Shown: positions 1 to 6,312 of the stretch, piece after piece
Position numbering within the stretch: position 1 is the first letter of the stretch
How the letters are laid out: every line of letters starts with the position of its first letter
Source: JAFKKF01 sp035651055
GTDB taxonomy: Bacteria > Pseudomonadota > Alphaproteobacteria > Rhizobiales > Kaistiaceae
Length of the DNA stretch: 14,369 nt
Assembly: GCA_035651055.1 (NCBI GenBank)
Contig: DASRGK010000007.1
Location: 1-14,369 of the forward strand
Direction of reading: 5' to 3'
Program-made: the position numbers and the translations under genes
The notes under the pieces: generated by a model
The model's input: only the letters and a program-made list of their open reading frames with translations
The model's database searches: none
Told to the model about the DNA's origin: nothing

Positions 1-236
1 CGGCTGGCGCCGACCGCTTTGGCCGCCTCTTCCGCCGACAGCCCCTTCGCTCGGGCGCGGTCCCAGCGATCGAGCAGGTCGCGTCTGACCGCGGCTTCGC
101 TATCCGGGGCCGGCGCCGCGATCAGACGCGACGCCAGCTTGAACGGTTTTGATAAGATGGCCGGGCAGGCCAAAAACCTGCATGGGGTTCTCCTTGATTC
201 TCGAGCTTCGACAACCCGAGCTTCGGAGAACCCCAT
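1..236 (-). CDS. Partial helix-turn-helix protein, transposase/integrase-like (5' end only, possibly frameshifted)
   Basis: The frame open from 236 to the left window edge encodes a segment ending in KGLSAEEAAKAVGAS, preceded by RRDLLDRWDRARA. This looks like the N-terminal helix-turn-helix of IS-type transposases or integrases, in which a DNA-recognition helix precedes a DDE catalytic core; the core would lie outside the window. Two starts compete. The ATG at 236 is in frame with the HTH but has no good ribosome binding site. The ATG at 183 has AAGGAG six bases upstream and encodes MQVFGLPGHLIK, but that frame hits TAG at 98-100. Dropping one A from the AAAA run at 147-150 (read on the minus strand) would join MQVFGLPGHLIK to PFKLASRLIAAPAPDSE. 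I infer either a frameshifted remnant or use of the 236 start. The family assignment rests on the HTH pattern only. Confidence 0.45.
   Translation of the reverse strand, partial: MGFSEARVVEARESRRTPCRFLACPAILSKPFKLASRLIAAPAPDSEAAVRRDLLDRWDRARAKGLSAEEAAKAVGAS
182..236 (-). repeat. Perfect 12-bp inverted repeat sequestering the RBS and start of the HTH gene
   Basis: Positions 182-193 (ATGGGGTTCTCC) and 225-236 (GGAGAACCCCAT) are exact reverse complements separated by 31 nt. In a minus-strand transcript the 3' arm contains GGAG of the AAGGAG ribosome binding site (190-195) and the ATG at 183, so both would be paired in the hairpin. The loop holds a 9-nt direct repeat, cgagcttcg, at 202-210 and 217-225. 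Several insertion sequences (IS10 and IS50 are the classic cases) use such a structure to block transposase translation from read-through transcripts. That role here is inferred. Confidence 0.7.
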
Positions 237-290
237 TCTTCACTCAACCCGTCTCACATCTGTCTGAGCCCGCACAGGGCGGCGGCTGGA

Positions 291-321
291 TCAAAGAAAA
301 GGGCGGGCCGCCGGCCCGCCC
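291..321 (-). terminator. Intrinsic terminator of the EF-hand gene
   Basis: Positions 301-309 (gggcgggcc) and 313-321 (ggcccgccc) form a 9-bp, all-GC stem with a 3-nt loop. Read on the minus strand, the stem is followed at once by TTTTCTTTGA (300-291), a good U-tract. It lies about 30 bp past the stop codon of the EF-hand gene, in the right orientation. This is a textbook Rho-independent terminator. Confidence 0.9.
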
Positions 322-352
322 CTGGTCGCGTCGGTCGCTCGCCGCCCAGCCG

Positions 353-994
353 CTACTCGGCCGGCGGCGTGCCCGGACCCATCGGGCCGTCCGGACCGCC
401 CGGACCCATCGGGCCGCCGGGCCCCATCGCGCCGCCGGGCCCCATCGGACCACGCGGGCCGGTCAGTTCGCCCGGATCGATGGCTCCGTTGTGGTTCCTG
501 TCGAGGAAGGCGACGACCTTCTCCAGCCGATTGCCGAGCTCGGCGACCGTGACCTTGCCGTCGCCGTCGCGGTCGAGACGCTGGAAGCTGCGCACCATCG
601 CCTCGCGCATCTGGTCGAGCCAGAGCTGCTGGTATTCCGCCAGCGACAGGGCCGAGTCGCCGTCCTTGTCGTAGGTCTTCACGCGGCCGTCGGTCGCCGC
701 GGCGATCTCGTCGGCGCTGATCGTGCCGTCCTTGTTGGTGTCGAGCCGCTCGAGAAGCGCCTCGCCCATGCGCGGGCCGGGCCCGCCGTCGCGGTCGCGC
801 TCGAAGCGCATCGGGCCGGGGTGCCGGTCGCCGTCCATGCCGCCGTCCCAGCGGCCGAAGCCGGGGCCGTGCCAGGCGGCGGGGGTCACGCCGGCGACGG
901 GCGTGTCGGTATTGGCGGCGAGCACTGGAAGCGCGACGGCGCTGACGCTGCCGAGGAGAAGCGCTCCGAAGAGGATGCGGGATCGTCTGGTCAT
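353..994 (-). CDS. Exported four-EF-hand calcium-binding protein with collagen-like tail
   Basis: The 213-residue product starts with a basic n-region and a hydrophobic stretch (about 7-27, ending VLAANTD), a likely Sec signal peptide, so it should be periplasmic or secreted. Four EF-hand loops are visible: DTNKDGTISADE (85-96), DKDGDSALSLAE (109-120), DRDGDGKVTVAE (141-152) and DRNHNGAIDPGE (165-176). All keep acidic or Asn ligands at positions 1, 3 and 5 and Glu at 12; loop 2 has Ser where Gly is usual at position 6. Residues 179-208 form a Gly/Pro/Met tail of GPM and GGP triplets resembling short bacterial collagen-like repeats. The sequence upstream of the ATG contains AAGGA about 10 nt away. 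The gene is monocistronic, ends at a strong terminator, and is divergent from the two-component operon. Calcium binding is a confident family inference; the physiological role is unknown. Confidence 0.9.
   Translation of the reverse strand: MTRRSRILFGALLLGSVSAVALPVLAANTDTPVAGVTPAAWHGPGFGRWDGGMDGDRHPGPMRFERDRDGGPGPRMGEALLERLDTNKDGTISADEIAAATDGRVKTYDKDGDSALSLAEYQQLWLDQMREAMVRSFQRLDRDGDGKVTVAELGNRLEKVVAFLDRNHNGAIDPGELTGPRGPMGPGGAMGPGGPMGPGGPDGPMGPGTPPAE
364..462 (-). repeat. Short repeats encoding the Gly-Pro-Met collagen-like tail
   Basis: The stretch repeats ggacccatcgggcc / ggccccatcg-type units every 9-18 nt and encodes GPM and GGP triplets at the C-terminus of the EF-hand protein. Such in-frame repeats can gain or lose units by slippage, so tail length may vary between strains (inference). 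Confidence 0.6.
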
Positions 995-1196
995 TTTGGA
1001 ATCGTCCTTCGTTGGGGTGGGCGACGTCTTGCAGGACGGGATATAGGCGGCAGGGTTCGCAGAAGTTTGTCGCCCGGCCGCCCTCTTTGTCGCGACCCTT
1101 GTCAGGCCCCGTCCCCGTTACATCTGGTTACACTTTTCCCGGCGAAGGCGGGCGCGGCGCGGCATATTAGCCAGCGTTCCGCAAGGTACGGGCTGA
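995..1196. promoter_or_regulatory. Divergent promoter region with tandem GTTACA site
   Basis: This 202-bp spacer separates the EF-hand gene (minus) from the response-regulator operon (plus). GTTACA occurs at 1117-1122 and again at 1127-1132, with a start-to-start distance of exactly 10 bp, one helical turn. OmpR/PhoB-type regulators bind as head-to-tail dimers to such direct repeats. The site ends 64 bp before the ATG of the regulator gene and 123 bp from the EF-hand start. A possible minus-strand -10 (TATATC) lies at 1045-1040; I could not settle a -35 or the plus-strand promoter. Control of both units by one site is inference. Confidence 0.5.
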
Positions 1197-1919
1197 ATGG
1201 ACCCCTCCCCGCACATCCTCGTCGTCGACGATTCTTCCGACATCCGCGATCCGCTGGCCAGGTACCTCGCCCGTAACGGAATGCGCACGTCGAAGGCCGC
1301 AAACGGCGTCGAGTTGCGGAAGATCATGAAGACCAACGCCATCGACCTCGTCGTCCTCGACATCATGATGCCGGGCGAAGATGGCCTCGCGCTCTGCCGG
1401 ATGCTGCGCGAGACGACCGATACGCCGGTCATTCTCCTGACCGCCCTCAGCGAGGAGACCGACCGCGTCGTCGGGCTGGAAATCGGTGCCGACGATTACG
1501 TCGTGAAGCCGTTCAACCCGCGCGAATTGCTGGCCCGCATCCGCGCCGTGCTGCGGCGCGCCCAGGCCCTGCCGAAGCCGGCGGAGAGCGCCGCCCGGCG
1601 CGTCCGCTTCGACCGCTGGACCCTCGATCTCGCCAAGCGCGAGCTGATCGGGCCGGACGGCGTCGCCACGGCGCTTTCGACCGCCGAGTTCCGCCTGCTC
1701 AACGTCTTCCTCGACCGCAAGCACATGGTCCTGTCGCGCGAGCAGCTCCTTGACCTGACCAGCGGCCGCAGCCTCGAACCGTTCGAGCGTTCGATCGACA
1801 ACCAGGTGAGCCGCCTCAGGAAGAAGATCGAGTCGGATCCGAAGAATCCGTCGATCATCAAGACGGTGTGGGGCGGCGGCTACATGCTCGCCTGCGATGT
1901 TGCCGAGGTGAAGGAATGA
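1197..1919 (+). CDS. OmpR/PhoB-family two-component response regulator
   Basis: The 240-residue protein has the standard layout: receiver domain at about 5-121 and a winged-helix DNA-binding domain at about 140-232. Visible receiver residues are the acidic pair D11/D12, phosphoacceptor D55 in VVLDIMMPG, T82 in ILLTA and K104 in VVKPF. The effector domain shows LSTAEFRLL and the recognition-helix region RSIDNQVSRLRKKIE, ending in IKTVWGGGYML, typical of the OmpR subfamily. Phosphorylated by its partner kinase, it should bind tandem direct repeats; a GTTACA pair lies upstream. The ATG follows a weak AAGG about 10 nt upstream. Its stop overlaps the kinase start as ATGA. The regulon cannot be read from sequence alone. 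Confidence 0.95.
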   Translation: MDPSPHILVVDDSSDIRDPLARYLARNGMRTSKAANGVELRKIMKTNAIDLVVLDIMMPGEDGLALCRMLRETTDTPVILLTALSEETDRVVGLEIGADDYVVKPFNPRELLARIRAVLRRAQALPKPAESAARRVRFDRWTLDLAKRELIGPDGVATALSTAEFRLLNVFLDRKHMVLSREQLLDLTSGRSLEPFERSIDNQVSRLRKKIESDPKNPSIIKTVWGGGYMLACDVAEVKE

Positions 1920-3286
1920 GGCTCTGGCCGCGCACGCTCGCCGCCCAGCTCGTCGCCCTGCTTCTTGCGGCGCTGGTTCTGTCGCTGGCGGCGAGCTTCG
2001 CCCTCTTCTTCAACGACCGCGCCGATGCCGTCCGCCAGGCCGACCGCGCCGGGCTTCTCGAGCGCGTCGCATCGGTCGCCCGCATCCTCGAGGCGACGCC
2101 GAAGCCGCAACGTCCGCTGATCGCCGACATCGCGACTTCGCCGCGCCTCCGCTTCTGGATTTCGCCGGAGAGCGCCGTCGCCGATTCCGGCGAAGGCCGA
2201 GTCATTCTCAGGAACATGTTCGAGCGCATGTTCGCCATGCCCCTGCGGGCGCCGCCGCGCCTCGCCTTCGTCCCGCTCGATCCGCCCGGCGACGACGACA
2301 CCACGCCGGGGCGGCCGCGATTCTTCGACCGCTTCGACGTCATCGCCTCGGTGCCGTTCTCCGACGGCGGCTGGCTGAACGCCCAGACCCGCATCCGGGC
2401 GGAACCGGTCCCCTTTCCCTGGCCCTCGACGATCCCGCTGGCGATCATGGCCGTGGCGGTGCTCGGCATCGTCATCGTGGTGGCGCGCCGGGTCACCCGG
2501 CCGCTTACCGCGCTTGCCGGGCGCGCCGAGGCGCTCGGCCGCGGCACCGCAGAGGAACCGCTTCGCGAGGAGGGCCCGGAAGAAGCCCGCCGCCTTATCG
2601 GCGCCTTCAACCGGATGCAGGAACGTCTCCGGCGCTTCGTCGGCGACCGGACGCGGATGCTGGCGGCGATCGGCCACGACCTTCGTACGCCGATCACCTC
2701 GCTGAAGCTTCGCGCCGAGCTCCTCGACGACGAGGAGGCGCGGACCAGGATGCTGGCGACGCTCGACGAGATGCAGCGCATGACCGAGGCGACCCTCGCC
2801 TTCGCCCGCGACGACGCGGCGGCCGAACCGACCCGCGTGGTCGATCTGGCCGCCCTTCTCGACAGCATCGTCGACGACCTCGCCGACATGGGAAAACCGG
2901 TGACGTTCATAGAGTCGCCGCGCTTCCCCTATTCCTGCCGGCCGACCGCACTGAAGCGGGCGGTCGGCAACCTTATCGACAATGCGATCCAGTACGGCGA
3001 GCGCGCCCGCGTCAGCCTCGAGGCCCGCCAGGAGGGTCCGGTGATCGTGATCGACGACGACGGGCCGGGCATCCCGGAGGGGCGGATCGAGGAGGTGTTC
3101 AAGCCCTTCGTCCGCCTGGAGGAATCGCGCAACCGGGCGACCGGCGGGGCCGGCCTCGGTCTCTCGATCGCGCGGTCGATCGTGCTATCTCACGGCGGCG
3201 AACTCGTTCTTGCCAATCGGAAGGGCGGCGGGCTGCGGGCCGAGATCCGGCTGCCGGCCGCGGAAAAGGGATCGCTGGCGGCATGA
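1916..3286 (+). CDS. Membrane sensor histidine kinase (EnvZ-like architecture)
   Basis: The 456-residue kinase starts at the ATG overlapping the regulator stop (ATGA), preceded by AAGG; an in-frame extension back to 1868 is unlikely. Domain order: transmembrane helix 10-32, periplasmic sensor region about 33-168, transmembrane helix 170-190, HAMP about 191-243, dimerisation/phosphoacceptor domain with H254 in IGHDLRTPITSLKLR, and an ATPase domain with the N box NLIDNAIQYG (N352, N356), the G1 box DDDGPGIP (380-387), the F box FKPFVRLEE and the G2 box GAGLGLSIA. All catalytic elements are intact. The periplasmic part has a Pro/Asp-rich stretch (PLDPPGDDDTTPGRP) and no domain I can name, so the signal is unknown. 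It should phosphorylate the regulator encoded just upstream. Its own stop overlaps the next gene as ATGA. Confidence 0.95.
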   Translation: MRLWPRTLAAQLVALLLAALVLSLAASFALFFNDRADAVRQADRAGLLERVASVARILEATPKPQRPLIADIATSPRLRFWISPESAVADSGEGRVILRNMFERMFAMPLRAPPRLAFVPLDPPGDDDTTPGRPRFFDRFDVIASVPFSDGGWLNAQTRIRAEPVPFPWPSTIPLAIMAVAVLGIVIVVARRVTRPLTALAGRAEALGRGTAEEPLREEGPEEARRLIGAFNRMQERLRRFVGDRTRMLAAIGHDLRTPITSLKLRAELLDDEEARTRMLATLDEMQRMTEATLAFARDDAAAEPTRVVDLAALLDSIVDDLADMGKPVTFIESPRFPYSCRPTALKRAVGNLIDNAIQYGERARVSLEARQEGPVIVIDDDGPGIPEGRIEEVFKPFVRLEESRNRATGGAGLGLSIARSIVLSHGGELVLANRKGGGLRAEIRLPAAEKGSLAA

Positions 3287-4128
3287 AGTGGCTGACGCTT
3301 CCGCTGCTCCTTGCCATTGCCCTGCCGGCGATTGCCGCCGAGGCGCCGGGGACGGCGCCTGCCGCGGAACCGCCGAAGCTCGGACCGGATTTCGTGACCG
3401 AGCCCGATTTCGCGCTCCTCCTCGATGCCGCCGGATCGGCGCACGCCAGGACCCTCGCCGGCGGTGCCAAACGCCGTTCGGCCGAATTGCCCGAATTCGG
3501 AATGAAGCTCGACGCGTGGATTTTCGACCGCGCCGCCTACACGCTCCGCATCGCCCGGACCGCTTCGCCGACCGGATCGACGATCGCCGAGCTGATCGGC
3601 AACGGGGTGTTCGCCATCGACGGCGGCTATTTCGAGCGGGACAAGAAGACCAAGGTGGTCGAGGCGAGCGGCCTCCTTGTCATCGACGGCAAGGAAGTCG
3701 CGCCCGAGAACGACCGGGCGGGGTCCGGCCTCGTCTATGCCGGGAGGGACGGCGTCGGCATCGGGTATCGCAAGGCGCTCGCCGACCGGTCGGGCATGGC
3801 CTACGCGGTCCAGGTCGGCCCGGTCCTCGTCGAGCCCGGCGGAATCGTCGGCATCGCCAACCGGAAGAACGTCCGGGATAACCGCAGCGCGCTCTGCCTC
3901 ACCCGGCAGTCGATCGTCGCGGTCGCCGTTACCGGCGGGATCAGCCTTTACCAGCTTGCCAGGCTGCTCGCCGCCGACCCCGCCAAAGGCGGCTTCGGCT
4001 GCGAGGTCGCGATCAACCTCGATGGCGGGCCGTCGACCCAGGCGATGTTTCGCGGCGACAAGACCCCCTCCGTTCCCGGCGGCTCCCCCATCCACAACGC
4101 GATCGTGATCGTGCCTGCCTCAAAGTGA
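3283..4128 (+). CDS. Exported phosphodiester glycosidase family protein (NAGPA/DUF2233-like)
   Basis: The 281-residue product has a clear signal peptide (MKWLTLPLLLAIALPAIAA, cleavage near residue 19) and should act in the periplasm or outside. The body matches the NAGPA-like fold: VFAIDGGYF (109-117), SGLLVIDGK (129-137), AVQVGPVLV (175-183), RSALCLT (201-207) and the signature NLDGGPSTQ (245-253) near the end. Members of this family cleave sugar-1-phosphodiester links, as in the mammalian uncovering enzyme, and bacterial members act on envelope or extracellular glycans; the substrate here is unknown. The first motif has Asp (AIDGGYF) where I expect Asn. Two cysteines, C205 and C240, could form a disulfide. 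The ATG overlaps the kinase stop, so it is the third gene of the two-component operon. The exporter gene begins within about 70 bp downstream. Confidence 0.85.
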   Translation: MKWLTLPLLLAIALPAIAAEAPGTAPAAEPPKLGPDFVTEPDFALLLDAAGSAHARTLAGGAKRRSAELPEFGMKLDAWIFDRAAYTLRIARTASPTGSTIAELIGNGVFAIDGGYFERDKKTKVVEASGLLVIDGKEVAPENDRAGSGLVYAGRDGVGIGYRKALADRSGMAYAVQVGPVLVEPGGIVGIANRKNVRDNRSALCLTRQSIVAVAVTGGISLYQLARLLAADPAKGGFGCEVAINLDGGPSTQAMFRGDKTPSVPGGSPIHNAIVIVPASK

Positions 4129-4162
4129 CCCTCGCCAACCGCTGGAAGCCGCTACACTGTTT

Positions 4163-5623
4163 TTGCTTCCTCCCGCCTACTCGGCCTTCCCGTCCGTGCC
4201 CGACCGCATCCTCCTGCCGCTCATCGTCGCCTGCGCGCTCTTCATGGAGAACCTCGATTCGACCGTTCTCTCGACCGCGCTTCCGGCGATCGCCCGCGAC
4301 TTCGGCGAAAGCCCTATCCACCTCAAGCTGGCGCTGACGTCCTACCTCCTCGCCATCGCCGTCTTCATCCCGGCGTCGGGATGGCTTGCCGACCGTTTCG
4401 GCGCCCGCGCGATCTTCCGCCTGGCGATCCTCACCTTCACCGTCGGCTCGATTCTCTGCGGCTTCTCCAGCTCGATTGCCACGATCGTCGGCGCCCGGGT
4501 CATCCAGGGGATCGGCGGGGCGATGATGGTGCCGGTCGGACGGCTGGTGATCCTGCGCACGGTGCCGAAGTCGCAGCTGGTCGGCTCGCTGGCCTGGCTG
4601 ACCGTCCCGGCGCTCATCGGTCCCGTCGTCGGACCGCCGATCGGCGGCTTCATCACCACCTATTTCGCCTGGCAGTGGATCTTCTGGATCAACATCCCGG
4701 TCGGCGTTCTCGGACTGACCTTGGCCACCCTGTTCATTCCGGACGTGCGCGGCGACTCGCGCACCGGTTTCGACGGCCTCGGTTTTGTGCTTTCCAGCCT
4801 TGGTCTCGCCCTCTTCATGACCGGGTCGACCACCCTCGGCCTCGAGATCCTGCCCCGGCCCCTGGTGCTGGCGATCCTGGCTTCCGGCGGCATCCTCCTC
4901 TTTGGCTATGTCGTCCACAGCCGGCGCGTCGCCAGCCCGCTCGTCGACCTGTCGTTGCTCTCGATCCACTCCTTCCGCATGAGCATGATCGGCGCGCTCC
5001 TCTTCCGCCTCGGCGTCGGCGCGACGCCGTTCCTCCTGCCGCTTCTCCTCCAGGTCGGATTCGGTCTGACGCCGTTTGAATCGGGAAGCATCACGTTCGC
5101 TTCCGCCGTCGGGGCGATCGTCCTCAAGTTCGTTGCCCCGCCGCTCTTGCGCCGCCACGGCTTCCGGACCGTTCTCGTCATCAACAGCTTCATCGCCAGC
5201 GGCTTCGTCGCCTTGCCGGCATTCTTCACCGCGCAGACCCCGGTAGCGCTGATGACCGGCCTTCTCTTCATCGGCGGATTCTTCCGCTCGCTGCAGTTCA
5301 CCAGCATCAACGCGCTCAATTTCGCCGACGTGCCGCCGGAGCGGATGAGCCGGGCGACGACGCTGACCAGCGTCGCCCAGCAGCTTTCGCTGTCGGTCGG
5401 CATCTCGGTCGGCGCGATTACGCTCGAATTGACGACGCGCTACGGCGGCGGTGCGATGACGATCGACTCGTTCCGCCCGGCCTTCATCGTCGTCGCCCTG
5501 CTCTCTCTGGTCTCCGCCCTCCCGTTCCTGCGCCTTGCCCATGATGCCGGCGAGGAGATGTCGGGGCACCGCCGGCCGCCTCTCGCGCCCGACCCGGTGA
5601 CGGTGATGCGCGAGCGCGGCTAG
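4163..5623 (+). CDS. MFS transporter, DHA2 (EmrB/QacA-type) drug exporter family
   Basis: This is a polytopic inner-membrane protein of up to 486 residues. The frame opens at a TTG (4163); a GTG at 4196 giving VPDRILLPLIVAC is an equally good start, since the first 11 residues are not MFS-like. Family marks are LDSTVLSTALPAIA in helix 1 (motif D1), GWLADRFGARAIF (motif A), GARVIQGIGGAMMVPVGRLVI (motif B) and the antiporter motif C, GPVVGPPIGG, in helix 5. Length and motifs suit the 14-helix, proton-driven DHA2 group that exports drugs or small molecules; the substrate is unknown. It lies 34 or 67 bp after the glycosidase gene on the same strand with no visible terminator between them, so co-transcription is possible. 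Its TAG stop shares CTAG with the convergent rlmE gene. Confidence 0.9.
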   Translation: MLPPAYSAFPSVPDRILLPLIVACALFMENLDSTVLSTALPAIARDFGESPIHLKLALTSYLLAIAVFIPASGWLADRFGARAIFRLAILTFTVGSILCGFSSSIATIVGARVIQGIGGAMMVPVGRLVILRTVPKSQLVGSLAWLTVPALIGPVVGPPIGGFITTYFAWQWIFWINIPVGVLGLTLATLFIPDVRGDSRTGFDGLGFVLSSLGLALFMTGSTTLGLEILPRPLVLAILASGGILLFGYVVHSRRVASPLVDLSLLSIHSFRMSMIGALLFRLGVGATPFLLPLLLQVGFGLTPFESGSITFASAVGAIVLKFVAPPLLRRHGFRTVLVINSFIASGFVALPAFFTAQTPVALMTGLLFIGGFFRSLQFTSINALNFADVPPERMSRATTLTSVAQQLSLSVGISVGAITLELTTRYGGGAMTIDSFRPAFIVVALLSLVSALPFLRLAHDAGEEMSGHRRPPLAPDPVTVMRERG

Positions 5624-6312
5624 GCTGGTCTGCCGCGGAAGTCCCGCGCGACGAGGTACAGTTCGACGGACTGCACGCGGCTTGCCGGCGGCTTGACGTG
5701 GTGCACCGAGCGGAAATTCCGTTTCAGCATCGCCAGCAGCGTTCCTTCGCTGCCGCCCTGGAAGGCCTTGGCGAGGAAATGACCGCCAGGCTTCAGCGCC
5801 GTCATGGCGAAATCGGCCGCGACCTCGCAGAGATGGATGGTCCGCAGGTGATCGGTCTGGCGGTGGCCGGTGGTCGGCGCCGCCATGTCGGAAATCACCA
5901 CATCCGGCGCAAAGCCGCCAAGCGCCGCGCGGATCGCGTCCGGCGCATCGGGGTCGAGGAAGTCCTTCCTGAGGACGATCACGCCGGGAAGCGGCGCCAT
6001 TTCGAGATAGTCGAGCGCGACGATCAATGGCTTGGCGTCGGTCGATCCGACGCGCGACGCCGCGACTTCCGACCAGCCGCCGGGGGCGGCGCCGAGGTCG
6101 ACCACTCGCTTCCCCCGCGCCAGCAGTTTGTACCGGTCGTCGATTTCGATAAGCTTGTAGGCCGAGCGCGCGCGATAGCCTTCGGCCCTGGCCTTGGCGA
6201 CATAGGGGTCGTTGAGCTGTCGCTCGAGCCAGCGCGTCGACTGGGCCGACCGGCGCTTGGCGGTCTTCACCCGGACCTTGAGCTGACGCCTTCCGTCGCC
6301 CGGTTCAGGCAT
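5620..6312 (-). CDS. rlmE: 23S rRNA (uridine-2'-O-)-methyltransferase RlmE (FtsJ/RrmJ)
   Basis: The 230-residue protein has the size and motifs of RlmE, which uses S-adenosylmethionine to methylate the ribose of U2552 in the 23S A-loop late in 50S assembly. The K-D-K-E catalytic tetrad is intact: K53 in YRARSAYKL, D142 in VVISDMAAP, K182 in FLAKAFQGG and E217 in SVELYLVA. The SAM-binding motif is VVDLGAAPGGWSE (70-82). The basic N-terminus (KVRVKTAKRRSAQSTRWLERQLNDPY) is usual in alphaproteobacterial members. The start overlaps the 3' end of ppx by 8 bp, so the two are co-transcribed. The stop shares CTAG with the convergent MFS gene, leaving no room for a separate terminator. Confidence 0.97.
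   Translation of the reverse strand: MPEPGDGRRQLKVRVKTAKRRSAQSTRWLERQLNDPYVAKARAEGYRARSAYKLIEIDDRYKLLARGKRVVDLGAAPGGWSEVAASRVGSTDAKPLIVALDYLEMAPLPGVIVLRKDFLDPDAPDAIRAALGGFAPDVVISDMAAPTTGHRQTDHLRTIHLCEVAADFAMTALKPGGHFLAKAFQGGSEGTLLAMLKRNFRSVHHVKPPASRVQSVELYLVARDFRGRPA

Noticed and set aside
149..1276. A 375-codon plus-strand frame across the EF-hand gene
   Set aside because: It overlaps four intact EF-hands, a terminator and a promoter region, and its product is low-complexity Arg/Ala/His sequence.
3190..4095. A 301-codon minus-strand frame over the glycosidase gene
   Set aside because: The composition is shadow-like (Asp, Arg, Gly, Glu) and the opposite strand has a signal peptide and clear NAGPA motifs.
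4013..5569. A 518-codon open frame on the minus strand opposite the MFS gene
   Set aside because: It is rich in Arg, Glu, Asp and Gly with no domain pattern, the usual antisense shadow of a GC-rich membrane-protein gene. The plus-strand frame has all the MFS motifs.
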